Part shown: positions 24,959 through 33,015 of the stretch, piece after piece
Numbering within the stretch: the stretch's first letter is position 1
How the letters are laid out: each line of letters begins with the position of its first letter
NCBI GenBank assembly: GCA_030531555.1
Contig: JAUNNI010000007.1
Span: 1 to 64,000 of the forward strand
Source of the DNA: Eubacteriales bacterium
Lineage (GTDB): Bacteria > Bacillota > Clostridia > Lachnospirales > Lachnospiraceae
Direction: 5' to 3'
DNA: 64,000 bases
Notes under the pieces: generated by a model
Databases searched by the model: none
Told to the model about the DNA's origin: nothing
What the model saw: the letters and a program-made list of their open reading frames with translations, nothing else
Made by a program: the position numbers and the translations under genes

Positions 24959-26125
24959 ATGAGTTATTCTTATTACGAAGAGGCCAAAGAACTTCAAGAG
25001 CAGTTAACTTCATGGCGAAGAGAGCTTCATCAGATTCCAGAGCTTGGTCTACATTTACCTAAAACAATGGATTATCTTTGTAAAGAACTGGATCAGATGA
25101 ATGTCAGCTATGACAGAATGGATGATATCTCCTGTATTTTCGTTACCATCGGTAGTGGAAGTCCTTGCATCTTACTTCGTGGCGATATGGATGCTTTGCC
25201 AATCAAAGAAGAATCTGGAGAAGGTTTTTCATCCACCAATGGTTGTATGCATGCATGTGGTCATGACCTTCATGCAGCTACCATGTTAGGACTTACTAAC
25301 ATGATGAAAAAACACGAAAAAGAACTGAAAGGTACCGTAAAGATTTTATTCCAGTCCGCAGAAGAAACCTTTGAAGGGGCCTATGCTGCCATCAAAAAAG
25401 GTGTTCTTGAAAATCCAAAAGTAGATGCTGCATTTGCCATGCATGTTTTTGCAGAACCGGATGAAGGAATACTCCTTTTCGGACCAAAACCGATGGCCTC
25501 CGTATTTGGTTTCAAAATCATCATAACAGGTCATGGCGGACATGGTTCCCAGCCAGAAAAATGTATCGATCCAATCAATGCAGGAGTTCAGGTTTATATG
25601 GCTTTACAGGCTTTGATTTCCAGAGAGTGTCCCCCAACCAAGGAAGCAGCCTTAACCATCGGCCATTTTGAAGCAGGATCTGTTCCAAATGCCATTCCTT
25701 CCGAAGCCATATTAGAAGGAACTTTACGTACCTTTGAACCAGAAGTTCGAGAATTGCTTATGCGAAGAATCAAAGAAATTGTTCCAGCAGTAGCATCCGC
25801 ATATCGTTGTAAATGTGAAGTAATTACTTTAAGTGATGTACCATGCTTAAACTGTGATGAAACTTTTTTAAATGATGCTTTAGAAAGTGCCAAAAAATCT
25901 GGTGCCATAGAAGATATGGAAAACGGACTTCATCTCATCGGCTCGGAAGATTTTGCCTTTTATTCCGAACAGGTTCCTTCCTGTTACTTTGTTATGGGTG
26001 CAGGTGTGAAAAACAAAGAGGAACGTGTTGGACAACATAACCCTAAAATTCGATTTGAAGAAACCTCCATGGTCAGAAATCTGGCAGTATATATGCAGGT
26101 TGCCATGGACTATCTTGAAAAATAA
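24959..26125 (+). CDS. M20D-family amidohydrolase (hippurate-hydrolase/aminoacylase-like)
   Basis: 388-residue metal-dependent amidohydrolase. Motifs: RGDMDALPIKEE, NGCMHACGHDLHAAT, FQSAEETFEGA (catalytic Glu and metal Glu), AMHVFAEPDEG, GHGGHGSQPE and the C-terminal GSEDFAFYSEQVP. This is the pattern of hippurate hydrolase, N-acyl-amino-acid and IAA-amino-acid hydrolases. Hippurate is benzoyl-glycine, so release of glycine by such an enzyme would fit the glycine riboswitch. Last gene of the operon; a terminator follows at 26161-26194. Confidence 0.9.
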   Translation: MSYSYYEEAKELQEQLTSWRRELHQIPELGLHLPKTMDYLCKELDQMNVSYDRMDDISCIFVTIGSGSPCILLRGDMDALPIKEESGEGFSSTNGCMHACGHDLHAATMLGLTNMMKKHEKELKGTVKILFQSAEETFEGAYAAIKKGVLENPKVDAAFAMHVFAEPDEGILLFGPKPMASVFGFKIIITGHGGHGSQPEKCIDPINAGVQVYMALQALISRECPPTKEAALTIGHFEAGSVPNAIPSEAILEGTLRTFEPEVRELLMRRIKEIVPAVASAYRCKCEVITLSDVPCLNCDETFLNDALESAKKSGAIEDMENGLHLIGSEDFAFYSEQVPSCYFVMGAGVKNKEERVGQHNPKIRFEETSMVRNLAVYMQVAMDYLEK

Positions 26126-26160
26126 AACATAGAGAAAATAGTAATTTGACGTGGTTTAAG

Positions 26161-26194
26161 AAGAGCTGTCGCATGATTGCGGTGGCTCTTTTGC
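26161..26194 (+). terminator. Terminator of the glycine operon
   Basis: 13-bp stem AAGAGCTGTCGCA / TGCGGTGGCTCTT (three wobble pairs) with loop TGAT and a short T-run. Confidence 0.75.
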
Positions 26195-26293
26195 GTGAAT
26201 ACAGACTTTATATTTGAGATGAAGTTTTTTTAAAAATATGGTATGATGAAGAAGCATCTATTTTAAAATAAAACCAAGAGAAAAGGTGAAATA

Positions 26294-27979
26294 ATGAACA
26301 ATTTTACAACATTTCCAGAATATGAATATAAACGTCCCGATATGGACGCATTAAACGAATTAATCCATACAGCAACTACAGATATAGAGAAAGCCTCTTC
26401 CTCCAAGGAAGCCTTGGATATCCTCAACAAGATTCATGATGCCTGGTCTCATCTTGACACCATTAAAAATATTTGTGAAATCCGCAACACTTTAGATACC
26501 AGAGATGCATTTTATGAAGAGGAGATGAATTATCTTTATGAAAGCATTCCTCTGGCTGAGATCTCTCTTCAGGAATTTCAGAAGAATGTCCTTAAAAGTC
26601 CATTTCTTCCGGCCTTAAAGGATGCATATGGTTATCTTTATTTTGAACGCATGGAAAAATTGATGAAGCTTGTCAATGAAGCAAATGTGGAAAATACGGT
26701 AGAAGAGAATAAACTGGTTCAGAAATATCATCGTGCCGCTGCCAGTCCAGTGACGGATTTCCATGGAGAAAGTCTAAATTTCTATGGATTATTAAAGAAG
26801 ATGCAAGATCCAGACCGAGATATCCGAAAGGAAGCTTTGGCAGCCTGGTCCAATATGTATGAATCCATTTCCGATGAGCTTAACGATATCTACAGCAAAC
26901 TTATTGAAAACCGTATTCGTCAGGCAGAGGTTCTTGGATTTAAAGATTATACAGAGATGATGTATCTTACCATGGAGCGATTTGATTATGACCGCAATGA
27001 TGTAGCTTCTTACAGAGAGAAAATTCGTAGCTACATCGTTCCTCTGGTATCAGATATTTTCAAAGAACAGCAGCAAGCCCTTAAAATTGATCATCTTTAC
27101 TATTATGATGAGAGCCTGACCAGTTTAGAAGGTAATGCAACACCACATGGTACCACGGAAGAATTATTGAACTTTGCCCAGAAAATGTACCGTGAATTAT
27201 CTCCAAAAACCGGAAAATTCTTTGATTTTTGTAGAGAACACGAGTTATTTGATCTGGAAACCAGACCTGGAAAGCAGCAGGGTGGATATTGTACTGTATT
27301 AGCTGATATGAAAGCACCTTTCATCTTTTCTAACTTCAACGGAACCTCCGCAGATATCGATGTTTTAACCCACGAAGCCGGACATGCTTTTGAAGTTTTT
27401 ACCGCTTTGCGTGAAAATGTACCTGTAGAGCTTGCCTTCTCCACTTCAGAAGTGGCAGAAATCCACTCCATGTCCATGGAATATCTGACTTACCCTTGGA
27501 TGGAGCTTTTCTTTGGAGAAAAAGCAGACCAGTATCGTAAAGATCATCTTCGTGATGCCCTAAAGGTAATCCCATATATGGCTTGTGTCGATGAATTCCA
27601 GCATGTGGTTTATGAAAAACATATGACCGATTCCAAAGAGCGCTATGCTTTATGGCATTCTTTGGAAGAAAAATATCTTCCTTGGAGAGATTATGGGGAA
27701 AATGATTTCCTCGCAAAAGGAGGATTCTGGATGCAAAAACAGCATATTTTCATGTGTCCATTCTATTATATCGATTATTCTTTAGCTTCCATGGGTGCTT
27801 TTGAATATTATCTGAAGTCTTTGGATAACCGTGAACAGGCATGGAAAGAATATTACGGTTTATGCTGTGCAGGCGGTAGCAAAGGCTATAAAGAACTGTT
27901 AAAAGTCGGACATCTTTCCGATCCATTTGCAGAAGATACCGTGAAAAATATCATGGAAGAATTAAAAAAATTAATTTAA
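26294..27979 (+). CDS. M3-family oligoendopeptidase
   Basis: 561-residue zinc metallopeptidase of the thimet/PepF type, cytoplasmic, that trims oligopeptides. The HExxH zinc motif is in DVLTHEAGHAFEVF (about residues 355-368), with the third ligand Glu in the following ALRENVPVELAFSTSEVAEIHSM helix region (SEVAEIHSMSME). The length fits the family. AAAAGGTGAA precedes the ATG. Single-gene unit, closed by the strong terminator at 27992-28027. It stands next to the amidohydrolase operon but has its own transcription unit. Confidence 0.9.
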   Translation: MNNFTTFPEYEYKRPDMDALNELIHTATTDIEKASSSKEALDILNKIHDAWSHLDTIKNICEIRNTLDTRDAFYEEEMNYLYESIPLAEISLQEFQKNVLKSPFLPALKDAYGYLYFERMEKLMKLVNEANVENTVEENKLVQKYHRAAASPVTDFHGESLNFYGLLKKMQDPDRDIRKEALAAWSNMYESISDELNDIYSKLIENRIRQAEVLGFKDYTEMMYLTMERFDYDRNDVASYREKIRSYIVPLVSDIFKEQQQALKIDHLYYYDESLTSLEGNATPHGTTEELLNFAQKMYRELSPKTGKFFDFCREHELFDLETRPGKQQGGYCTVLADMKAPFIFSNFNGTSADIDVLTHEAGHAFEVFTALRENVPVELAFSTSEVAEIHSMSMEYLTYPWMELFFGEKADQYRKDHLRDALKVIPYMACVDEFQHVVYEKHMTDSKERYALWHSLEEKYLPWRDYGENDFLAKGGFWMQKQHIFMCPFYYIDYSLASMGAFEYYLKSLDNREQAWKEYYGLCCAGGSKGYKELLKVGHLSDPFAEDTVKNIMEELKKLI

Positions 27980-27991
27980 ATATTACATCTA

Positions 27992-28027
27992 AAAACGGGT
28001 TGTCGTATTAAAATGGCAACCCGTTTT
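27992..28027. terminator. Bidirectional terminator
   Basis: Stem AAAACGGGTTG / CAACCCGTTTT with a 14-base loop, A-run left and T-run right. It serves the peptidase gene and, from the other side, the LacI remnant whose stop is at 28030-28032. Confidence 0.85.
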
Positions 28028-28029
28028 AA

Positions 28030-28147
28030 TTATTTGTATTCTTTTATAATCTGCACAGAATCCCTAACCACCAAATGTGGCTCCACAAAATATCGCATCG
28101 GATTCTTTGCTTTTTCCTTAAGGATTGCATCCAAAACCAGGGTACAT
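28030..28147 (-). pseudogene. C-terminal remnant of a LacI-family regulator
   Basis: Read on the minus strand this stretch encodes about 38 residues ending in a stop: LVLDAILKEKAKNPMRYF, then VEPHLVVRDSVQIIKEYK. That is the standard end of LacI/GalR regulators, where the phrase [I/V]xPxLVVRxS closes the last strand of the effector domain. The DNA-binding domain and most of the effector domain are missing. The reading frame runs directly into the DUF1349 remnant, so both were cut by one deletion. Confidence 0.72.
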
Positions 28148-28426
28148 TTCTCTGATTGGGCAACCACAGCCATTCCGGCAGATGTAAAATCCATGTGGTA
28201 TCGTTTCAGCAGAAGAGAAGACGACTACTGTATCGAATGCTCTAAAGATGGCATCAATTACAGTCAGATGAGGGTTTGTCATATGTGGAAAGCAGCAGAT
28301 GAAATTCAGTTTGGTATCTATGCATGCAGTCCAGAAGAATCTTCTTTTAAAGCAACATTTACCAATATGGAAATCACAGAATGTAAATGGCTGGCTCATG
28401 ATGGTCAGGCACCAGACGAAGAGTAA
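28148..28426 (+). pseudogene. C-terminal remnant of a DUF1349 (concanavalin-A-like) protein
   Basis: About 92 codons matching only the second half of DUF1349 proteins: FSDWATTAIP, KSMWYRFSRREDDYCIECS, then MRVCHMW, FGIYACSPEESSFKATF and NMEITECKWLAHDGQAPDE. The first half of the beta-sandwich is absent, and the codons before 28148 in this frame are the reverse strand of the LacI remnant. The frame can be opened from an ATG at 28013, but that would translate terminator and antisense LacI sequence. After the stop, another frame ends in IPYNGISIDDLEKTVQDI and stops at 28506-28508; I do not recognise it. Confidence 0.72.
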
Positions 28427-28517
28427 GAAGATTATTCCATACAATGGAATTTCAATTGATGATCTTGAAAAAACAGTCCAGGATATCGAAGAGAAAGTAG
28501 GCAAATAGCTGAAAAAC

Positions 28518-28546
28518 TTGTGTATATATATCTCCAGTGGTATAAT
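28518..28546 (+). promoter_or_regulatory. Promoter of the XRE-cupin gene
   Basis: -35 TTGTGT (28518-28523), 17-base spacer, -10 TATAAT (28541-28546). Confidence 0.65.
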
Positions 28547-28577
28547 TATAGTAATAAAAATATGATTGGAGAGTATT

Positions 28578-29129
28578 ATGGATTATCTGTCACATAACAT
28601 CGGTGTGAACTTAAAAAGGATTCGAAAAGCAAGAGGATTTAGTCTTGACATGGTTGCAGAACAAACCGGTGTCAGCAAAAGTATGCTTGCCCAGATTGAA
28701 AAAAAGACCGCCAATCCTTCTATCGGTGTGCTAGGGAAAATTATCAGTGGACTACGCATTGATTTCGATGATTTGATCCGTATGCCTCCGGCAGAATCTT
28801 ACCTTGTGGAAATCGATAAATTAGAAGCAACAAAAGAAGTGGAAGGGCAGTACCGTGTATGGACCTGTATTCCAATCTCAGAAAATGATATTTTCGAGAT
28901 CTATCAGATTGAAATCGAAGCAGGTCAGGAATATAGCACAACTTCTCACGGGGAGAAAACCAAAGAATATCTTATGGTCACTAAAGGGGAAGTTACTGTA
29001 TGCATCAACGAAAAAACATATCTCGTGAAAGAGGATCAGGTCTTTCGTTTTGATAGTGATCAGGATCATACTTATCGAAACAATACACAAGGAACCGTAT
29101 CTTTTTATGTTGTATTCCTTGAAGTTTAA
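28578..29129 (+). CDS. XRE-family transcriptional regulator with cupin domain
   Basis: 183 residues from the ATG at 28578, behind GGAGAG; a TTG at 28566 overlaps that site. N-terminal helix-turn-helix (about 8-60; GFSLDMVAEQTGVSKSML, QIEKKTANPSIGVL) and C-terminal cupin (about 105-180; YSTTSHGEKTKEYLMVTKGEV, FRFDSDQDHTYRN). This architecture is shared with PuuR and other regulators that sense small metabolites through the cupin. It lies just before the omega-amino-acid cluster in the same direction and may control it; that is inference. Followed by a terminator at 29156-29189. Confidence 0.88.
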   Translation: MDYLSHNIGVNLKRIRKARGFSLDMVAEQTGVSKSMLAQIEKKTANPSIGVLGKIISGLRIDFDDLIRMPPAESYLVEIDKLEATKEVEGQYRVWTCIPISENDIFEIYQIEIEAGQEYSTTSHGEKTKEYLMVTKGEVTVCINEKTYLVKEDQVFRFDSDQDHTYRNNTQGTVSFYVVFLEV

Positions 29130-29155
29130 AAGAAAAATATCCAGAATTATTTTTA

Positions 29156-29189
29156 AAACCAGAAGTTTTCTCCCATTCTTCTGGTTTTT
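29156..29189 (+). terminator. Terminator after the XRE-cupin gene
   Basis: Stem AAACCAGAAG / CTTCTGGTTT with a 12-base loop, followed by TTTTTT. Confidence 0.85.
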
Positions 29190-29515
29190 TTATTCCATTA
29201 TTATGTGCAATATATTAAACATAAATTATTATTATCTAAGTAATATACAATATAATAAACACTAAAATAAGTAAACTAACGTTAAATGTTAATTATATTT
29301 GATTTAAAAGGCATTATATATAATATTTTAATGATTTAAAATTATTTATTGACAATATAATGGATAAATGATAGATTGTGAATGTGCAAGATATCAAACA
29401 TGATTTTTGCACAAAAACATTTAATATGTGACAAAGGCGTCATGGAATTTTCAAGCAGGTGGACAATGGCTGAATGAAAATCCTATGGCGCCTTTTCTTT
29501 TTCAGGAGGGAAATT
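29190..29515 (+). promoter_or_regulatory. AT-rich intergenic region with promoter and hairpin leader of the aminotransferase gene
   Basis: 29190-29345 is very AT-rich with no gene; it holds two near-identical 14-mers, CAATATATTAAACA (29208) and CAATATAATAAACA (29248), 40 bp apart. A promoter follows: TTGACA (29349-29354), 17 bases, TAGATT (29372-29377). The leader then folds into TGTGCAA/TTGCACA (about 29383-29413) and a long hairpin (about 29435-29492): GGCGTCATGG pairs with CTATGGCGCC and continues inside with AATTTTCA/TGAAAAT. TTTTCTTTTT follows the second hairpin, so it can act as an attenuator. GGAGGG then sets the start at 29516. Confidence 0.55.
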
Positions 29516-30730
29516 ATGTTATTAAAAGACACAAAGCTTACAAAAGAACAAATTAAAGAAAAAGTTAATACTTACATGATCGAAACATACGAACGTTTTG
29601 ATTTCCTTGCAGAAACAGCAAAAGATATGTACATCTATGATGAAGAAGGTACTCCATATCTTGATTTCTATGCAGGTATTGCTGTAAACAGTGCTGGTAA
29701 CTGTAATGAAAAAGTAGTTGCAGCCATCCAGGATCAGGCAAAAGATATTATTCATACATTTAACTATCCTTATACTATTCCACAGGCTTTACTTGCAGAA
29801 AAGATTTGTACAACAATTGGAATGGACAAAATCTTCTATCAGAACTCTGGTACAGAAGCCAATGAAGCAATGATCAAAATGGCAAGAAAATATGGTGTTG
29901 AAAAATATGGTCCAGAAAAATATAACATCGTAACTGCTAAGATGTCCTTCCATGGTCGTTCCTTCGGTTCCATGAGTGCAACTGGTCAGCCACATAATGC
30001 TTGTCAGATTGGTTTCGGTGCTATGACACCTGGTTTCTCCTATGCAGATTTCAATGATCTTGAATCCTTCAAAGCTGCTTGTACAGAAAATACAATCGCC
30101 ATTATGATCGAACCAGTACAGGGTGAAGGTGGCGTAAATCCAGCAACTCAGGAATTCATGAAAGGTCTCCGCGAATTCTGTGACGAAAAAGGAATGCTCC
30201 TTCTTTTAGATGAAGTACAGACTGGCTGGTGCAGAACTGGTGCTGTGATGTCTTACATGAACTACGGCATCAAACCAGATATCGTTTCCATGGCAAAAGC
30301 AATGGGCGGCGGAATGCCAATCGGTGCGATTTGTGCTACAGAAGAAGTTGCCAAAGCATTTTCTATGGGATCCCACGGTACAACATATGGTGGACATCCA
30401 GTTTCCTGTGCTGCATCTCTTGCACAGATTACAGAGCTTCTTGACAGAGACCTTGCTGGCAATGCAAAAGAAATGGGTGCTTACTTTATGGAACAGCTTG
30501 AAACACTCCCATGTGTAAAAGAAGTTCGTGGCCAGGGCTTATTAGTTGGTGTTGAATTCGAAGATTCCATCAAAGCGATTGATGTAAAACATAAATGTCT
30601 TGATAAAAAACTCTTAATCACTGCCATCGGCGCAAGCACAATCCGTATGGTACCACCACTGATTCTCACAAAAGAAGATGTAGACAAAGCAGTTGCTATC
30701 ATCCGTGAATCCGTGACAGAGTTAATGTAA
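29516..30730 (+). CDS. Class III (ArgD/GabT-like) pyridoxal-phosphate aminotransferase
   Basis: 404 residues from ATG 29516, chosen for CAGGAGGG 6 bases upstream; the frame runs further up but through the leader hairpin. Class III motifs: YLDFYAGIAVNSAGN, FYQNSGTEANEAMIK, SFHGRSFGSMSATG, PVQGEGGVNPA, LLLDEVQTGWCRTG and the PLP-lysine in SMAKAMGGGMPIGA. In overall form it is like acetylornithine aminotransferase, but no arginine genes are nearby; context (permease, semialdehyde-type dehydrogenases) suggests an omega-amino acid such as GABA, ornithine or putrescine-derived compounds. First gene of the cluster. Confidence 0.88.
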   Translation: MLLKDTKLTKEQIKEKVNTYMIETYERFDFLAETAKDMYIYDEEGTPYLDFYAGIAVNSAGNCNEKVVAAIQDQAKDIIHTFNYPYTIPQALLAEKICTTIGMDKIFYQNSGTEANEAMIKMARKYGVEKYGPEKYNIVTAKMSFHGRSFGSMSATGQPHNACQIGFGAMTPGFSYADFNDLESFKAACTENTIAIMIEPVQGEGGVNPATQEFMKGLREFCDEKGMLLLLDEVQTGWCRTGAVMSYMNYGIKPDIVSMAKAMGGGMPIGAICATEEVAKAFSMGSHGTTYGGHPVSCAASLAQITELLDRDLAGNAKEMGAYFMEQLETLPCVKEVRGQGLLVGVEFEDSIKAIDVKHKCLDKKLLITAIGASTIRMVPPLILTKEDVDKAVAIIRESVTELM

Positions 30731-30765
30731 TTTTTAAAATACAATAAAAGAGTAGTAAATGGTTC

Positions 30766-30808
30766 AAAGGGGAGTCATATTTTGGAAGACAAAATAAGAC
30801 TCCCCTTT
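30766..30808 (+). terminator. Strong hairpin between the aminotransferase and the kinase-like gene
   Basis: AAAGGGGAGTC / GACTCCCCTTT, 11 perfect pairs, with an inner ATTTTG/CAAAAT stem. The T-run is short (CCCCTTTCCC), so it may only lower read-through into 30838-32980. Confidence 0.6.
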
Positions 30809-30837
30809 CCCAATGTTTCAGATAGAAAGGAGTTTAT

Positions 30838-31452
30838 ATGGATCATCTTGTTATTACAATTGGATGTGAGTATGGTGCCAAAGGAAATGCTATTGGCAGA
30901 AAAGTTGCAAATGATCTTGGAATTAAATTCTATGATCGTGAATTAGTCGATGAAGTTATCAATGAAGTTGGTGTTCCAAAAGATATTATGGAAAAAGTAG
31001 AATCTGGTGTTACCATCGCCGGAAAAGGTGCAGAAGGTCAGGAAAAACGTGGATCTTTCTCCAAATACGCGAACCTTACAGAACGTGCCGTTCATGTTCA
31101 GCATAAAATTGTAAATAAGCTGGCTGCAAAAGATTCCTGTGTCATCATTGGTCGTTCCGCCGATTACATTTTAAAAGATGAAGACAATGTTCTTCGTGTG
31201 TTTATCTATGCGCCAGATGATATTCGCCTGGCAAATGTCATGAAAGGACATAATTTAAACGAAGAAGATGCGGCTTTATTAATCCGAGAAAAAGATAAAC
31301 GTTATCATCAGAGACATTTGGCCCTTACCGGAAGCAATCGAGGCGATCGACATAATCGCGACCTCTTAATTGATAGTAGTCTTCTTGGAATTGAAGGAAC
31401 TGCAAAAATGATCGAAGACATCAGTAAAACTATCATGGGAAAGGAGAAATAA
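30838..31452 (+). CDS. Cytidylate-kinase-like protein (AAA_26 type)
   Basis: 204 residues, paralogue of the gene at 20071-20667. N-terminal VITIGCEYGAKGNAIG replaces the normal P-loop (a Lys is present but not the following Ser/Thr), then IKFYDRELVDEVI, DSCVIIGRSADYIL and RVFIYAPDDIRLANVM. Canonical CMP kinase is an unlinked housekeeping gene, so this copy has another job. It lies between an aminotransferase and an APC permease and its stop is 1 base before the permease ATG, which suggests a role tied to the permease or to its regulation; this is inference. AGAAAGGAG precedes the ATG. Confidence 0.82.
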   Translation: MDHLVITIGCEYGAKGNAIGRKVANDLGIKFYDRELVDEVINEVGVPKDIMEKVESGVTIAGKGAEGQEKRGSFSKYANLTERAVHVQHKIVNKLAAKDSCVIIGRSADYILKDEDNVLRVFIYAPDDIRLANVMKGHNLNEEDAALLIREKDKRYHQRHLALTGSNRGDRHNRDLLIDSSLLGIEGTAKMIEDISKTIMGKEK

Positions 31453-31453
31453 T

Positions 31454-32980
31454 ATGAATAATCAGAAAAAATCAGATTTCGATAAAGTCTTTAGTTCATG
31501 GGATATTCTTGTGATTGCATTTGGTGCCATGATCGGATGGGGCTGGGTAGTTTCCTCCGGTGGATGGATTGAAAAAGGTGGTGTTCTTGGTGCTGCTCTC
31601 GGTTTCGTGATCGGTGGTATCATGATCTTCTTCATCGGTTTAACTTATGCAGAGCTTACCGCAGCAATGCCACAGTGTGGTGGAGAGCATGTATTTAGTC
31701 ATAGAGCCATGGGTTCCACTGGTTCCTTTATCTGTACATGGGCCATCATTCTTGGCTATGTCAGCGTTGCTTGTTTTGAGGCTTGTGCCTTCCCAACAAT
31801 TATCACTTATTTATGGCCTGGTTTCTTAAAAGGCTATCTTTACTCTGTTGCAGGATTCGATATCTATGCGTCCTGGTTACTTGTAGCAATCATTATTGCA
31901 GCACTTATTACCGGTATTAACATTATCGGTGCAAAAACAGCTGCAATCTTACAGACCATCCTTACTGTAATTATTGGAGGTGCAGGTATCCTTCTGATTG
32001 TTGCATCTGTGATCAATGGTGATGTTGCAAACTTAGAAGGTCAGATGTTCATGGGAGAATCCACAGGATCCATGTTTAAAGCCATCTTAGGCGTTGCCGC
32101 TGTTACACCATTCTATTTCATTGGTTTTGACGTTATCCCACAGGCAGCGGAAGAAATCAATGTACCTTTGAAAAAAATCGGTAAAATGTTAATTCTTTCT
32201 GTAGTTTTAGCAGTCGTATTCTACGCATTTGTTATCATTGCAGTAGGTTATGTAATGAATCCGGAAGCAATTGCAGCTTCTCAGGCAGGCACTGGTCTTG
32301 TTACAGCAGATGCTATGGCAGCTGCTTTTGGTACTCCAATTATGGCAAAAGTTATTATCGTCGGTGGTATGTGTGGTATCATCACATCCTGGAACTCCTT
32401 TATGATTGGTGGATCCAGAGCGATGTACTCTATGGCTGAATCTTACATGATTCCTAAATTCTTTGCGAAACTTCATCCAAAGTCAAAAACTCCTATCAAC
32501 TCTTTAGTTCTCATCGGTGTTTTAACAATGCTTGCTCCATTTGCTGGTAGAAAAATGCTTGTTTGGATCTCTGATGCTGGTAACTTTGGTTGCTGTCTTG
32601 CATACTGTATGGTATCTCTTTCCTTCTTAATTCTTCGTAAGAAAGAGCCTGATATGGAAAGACCTTACAAGGTTGGCCCTTATAAATTCGTTGGTTTTAT
32701 GGCCGTAGCAATGTCTGGTTTCATGGTAGTTATGTACTGTATCCCAGGTTCTGCAGCTGGTCTTGTAATACAGGAATGGCTCATGGTTGGTGCATGGAGT
32801 TTACTCGGTGTTGTATTCTATGCCATCTGTAAGAGCAAATATAAAGAAAAATTCGGTTTACTTGTTGAAATTATCTCTGATGAAGATGCTGCAAGCCTTA
32901 TGCCAGAAGCAGACGATGAAGAACTTGATCAGGTTATCGATGCAGCCATCGAACGTGTTTTAACAAAATACGCTGCATAA
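31454..32980 (+). CDS. APC-family amino acid permease
   Basis: 508-residue membrane protein with about twelve helices. The first helix has the unwound substrate-binding signature FGAMIGWGWVVSSGGW, typical of the amino acid-polyamine-organocation superfamily; later motifs are YAELTAAMPQCGGEHVFSH and FDVIPQAAEEINVP. The C-terminal tail (about 470-508) is acidic and cytoplasmic. It would import the amino acid or amine that the two aminotransferases use. It is followed by 180 bases that carry four evenly spaced operator-like palindromes. Confidence 0.9.
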   Translation: MNNQKKSDFDKVFSSWDILVIAFGAMIGWGWVVSSGGWIEKGGVLGAALGFVIGGIMIFFIGLTYAELTAAMPQCGGEHVFSHRAMGSTGSFICTWAIILGYVSVACFEACAFPTIITYLWPGFLKGYLYSVAGFDIYASWLLVAIIIAALITGINIIGAKTAAILQTILTVIIGGAGILLIVASVINGDVANLEGQMFMGESTGSMFKAILGVAAVTPFYFIGFDVIPQAAEEINVPLKKIGKMLILSVVLAVVFYAFVIIAVGYVMNPEAIAASQAGTGLVTADAMAAAFGTPIMAKVIIVGGMCGIITSWNSFMIGGSRAMYSMAESYMIPKFFAKLHPKSKTPINSLVLIGVLTMLAPFAGRKMLVWISDAGNFGCCLAYCMVSLSFLILRKKEPDMERPYKVGPYKFVGFMAVAMSGFMVVMYCIPGSAAGLVIQEWLMVGAWSLLGVVFYAICKSKYKEKFGLLVEIISDEDAASLMPEADDEELDQVIDAAIERVLTKYAA

Positions 32981-33015
32981 ATGATATTACTTCACAGCTA
33001 GTGTAATGTTGATTA

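Noticed and set aside
28013..28426. A 137-residue open frame that could be called a hypothetical protein
   Set aside because: Its first 45 codons run through a terminator and the antisense of a LacI C-terminus; only the part after 28148 resembles a protein family, so it is a remnant.
28427..28508. A possible further gene fragment ending at 28508 (IPYNGISIDDLEKTVQDI)
   Set aside because: It reads like coding sequence but I cannot match it to a family, and it has no start or ribosome site of its own.
29474..29515. Upstream extension of the first aminotransferase (14 more codons)
   Set aside because: It overlaps the leader hairpin and lies before the clear ribosome site GGAGGG; the family start is at 29516.
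33002..33010. A fifth operator copy TGTAATGTT before the phased array
   Set aside because: Only the first half matches and the spacing (14 bp) does not fit the 19-20 bp pattern.
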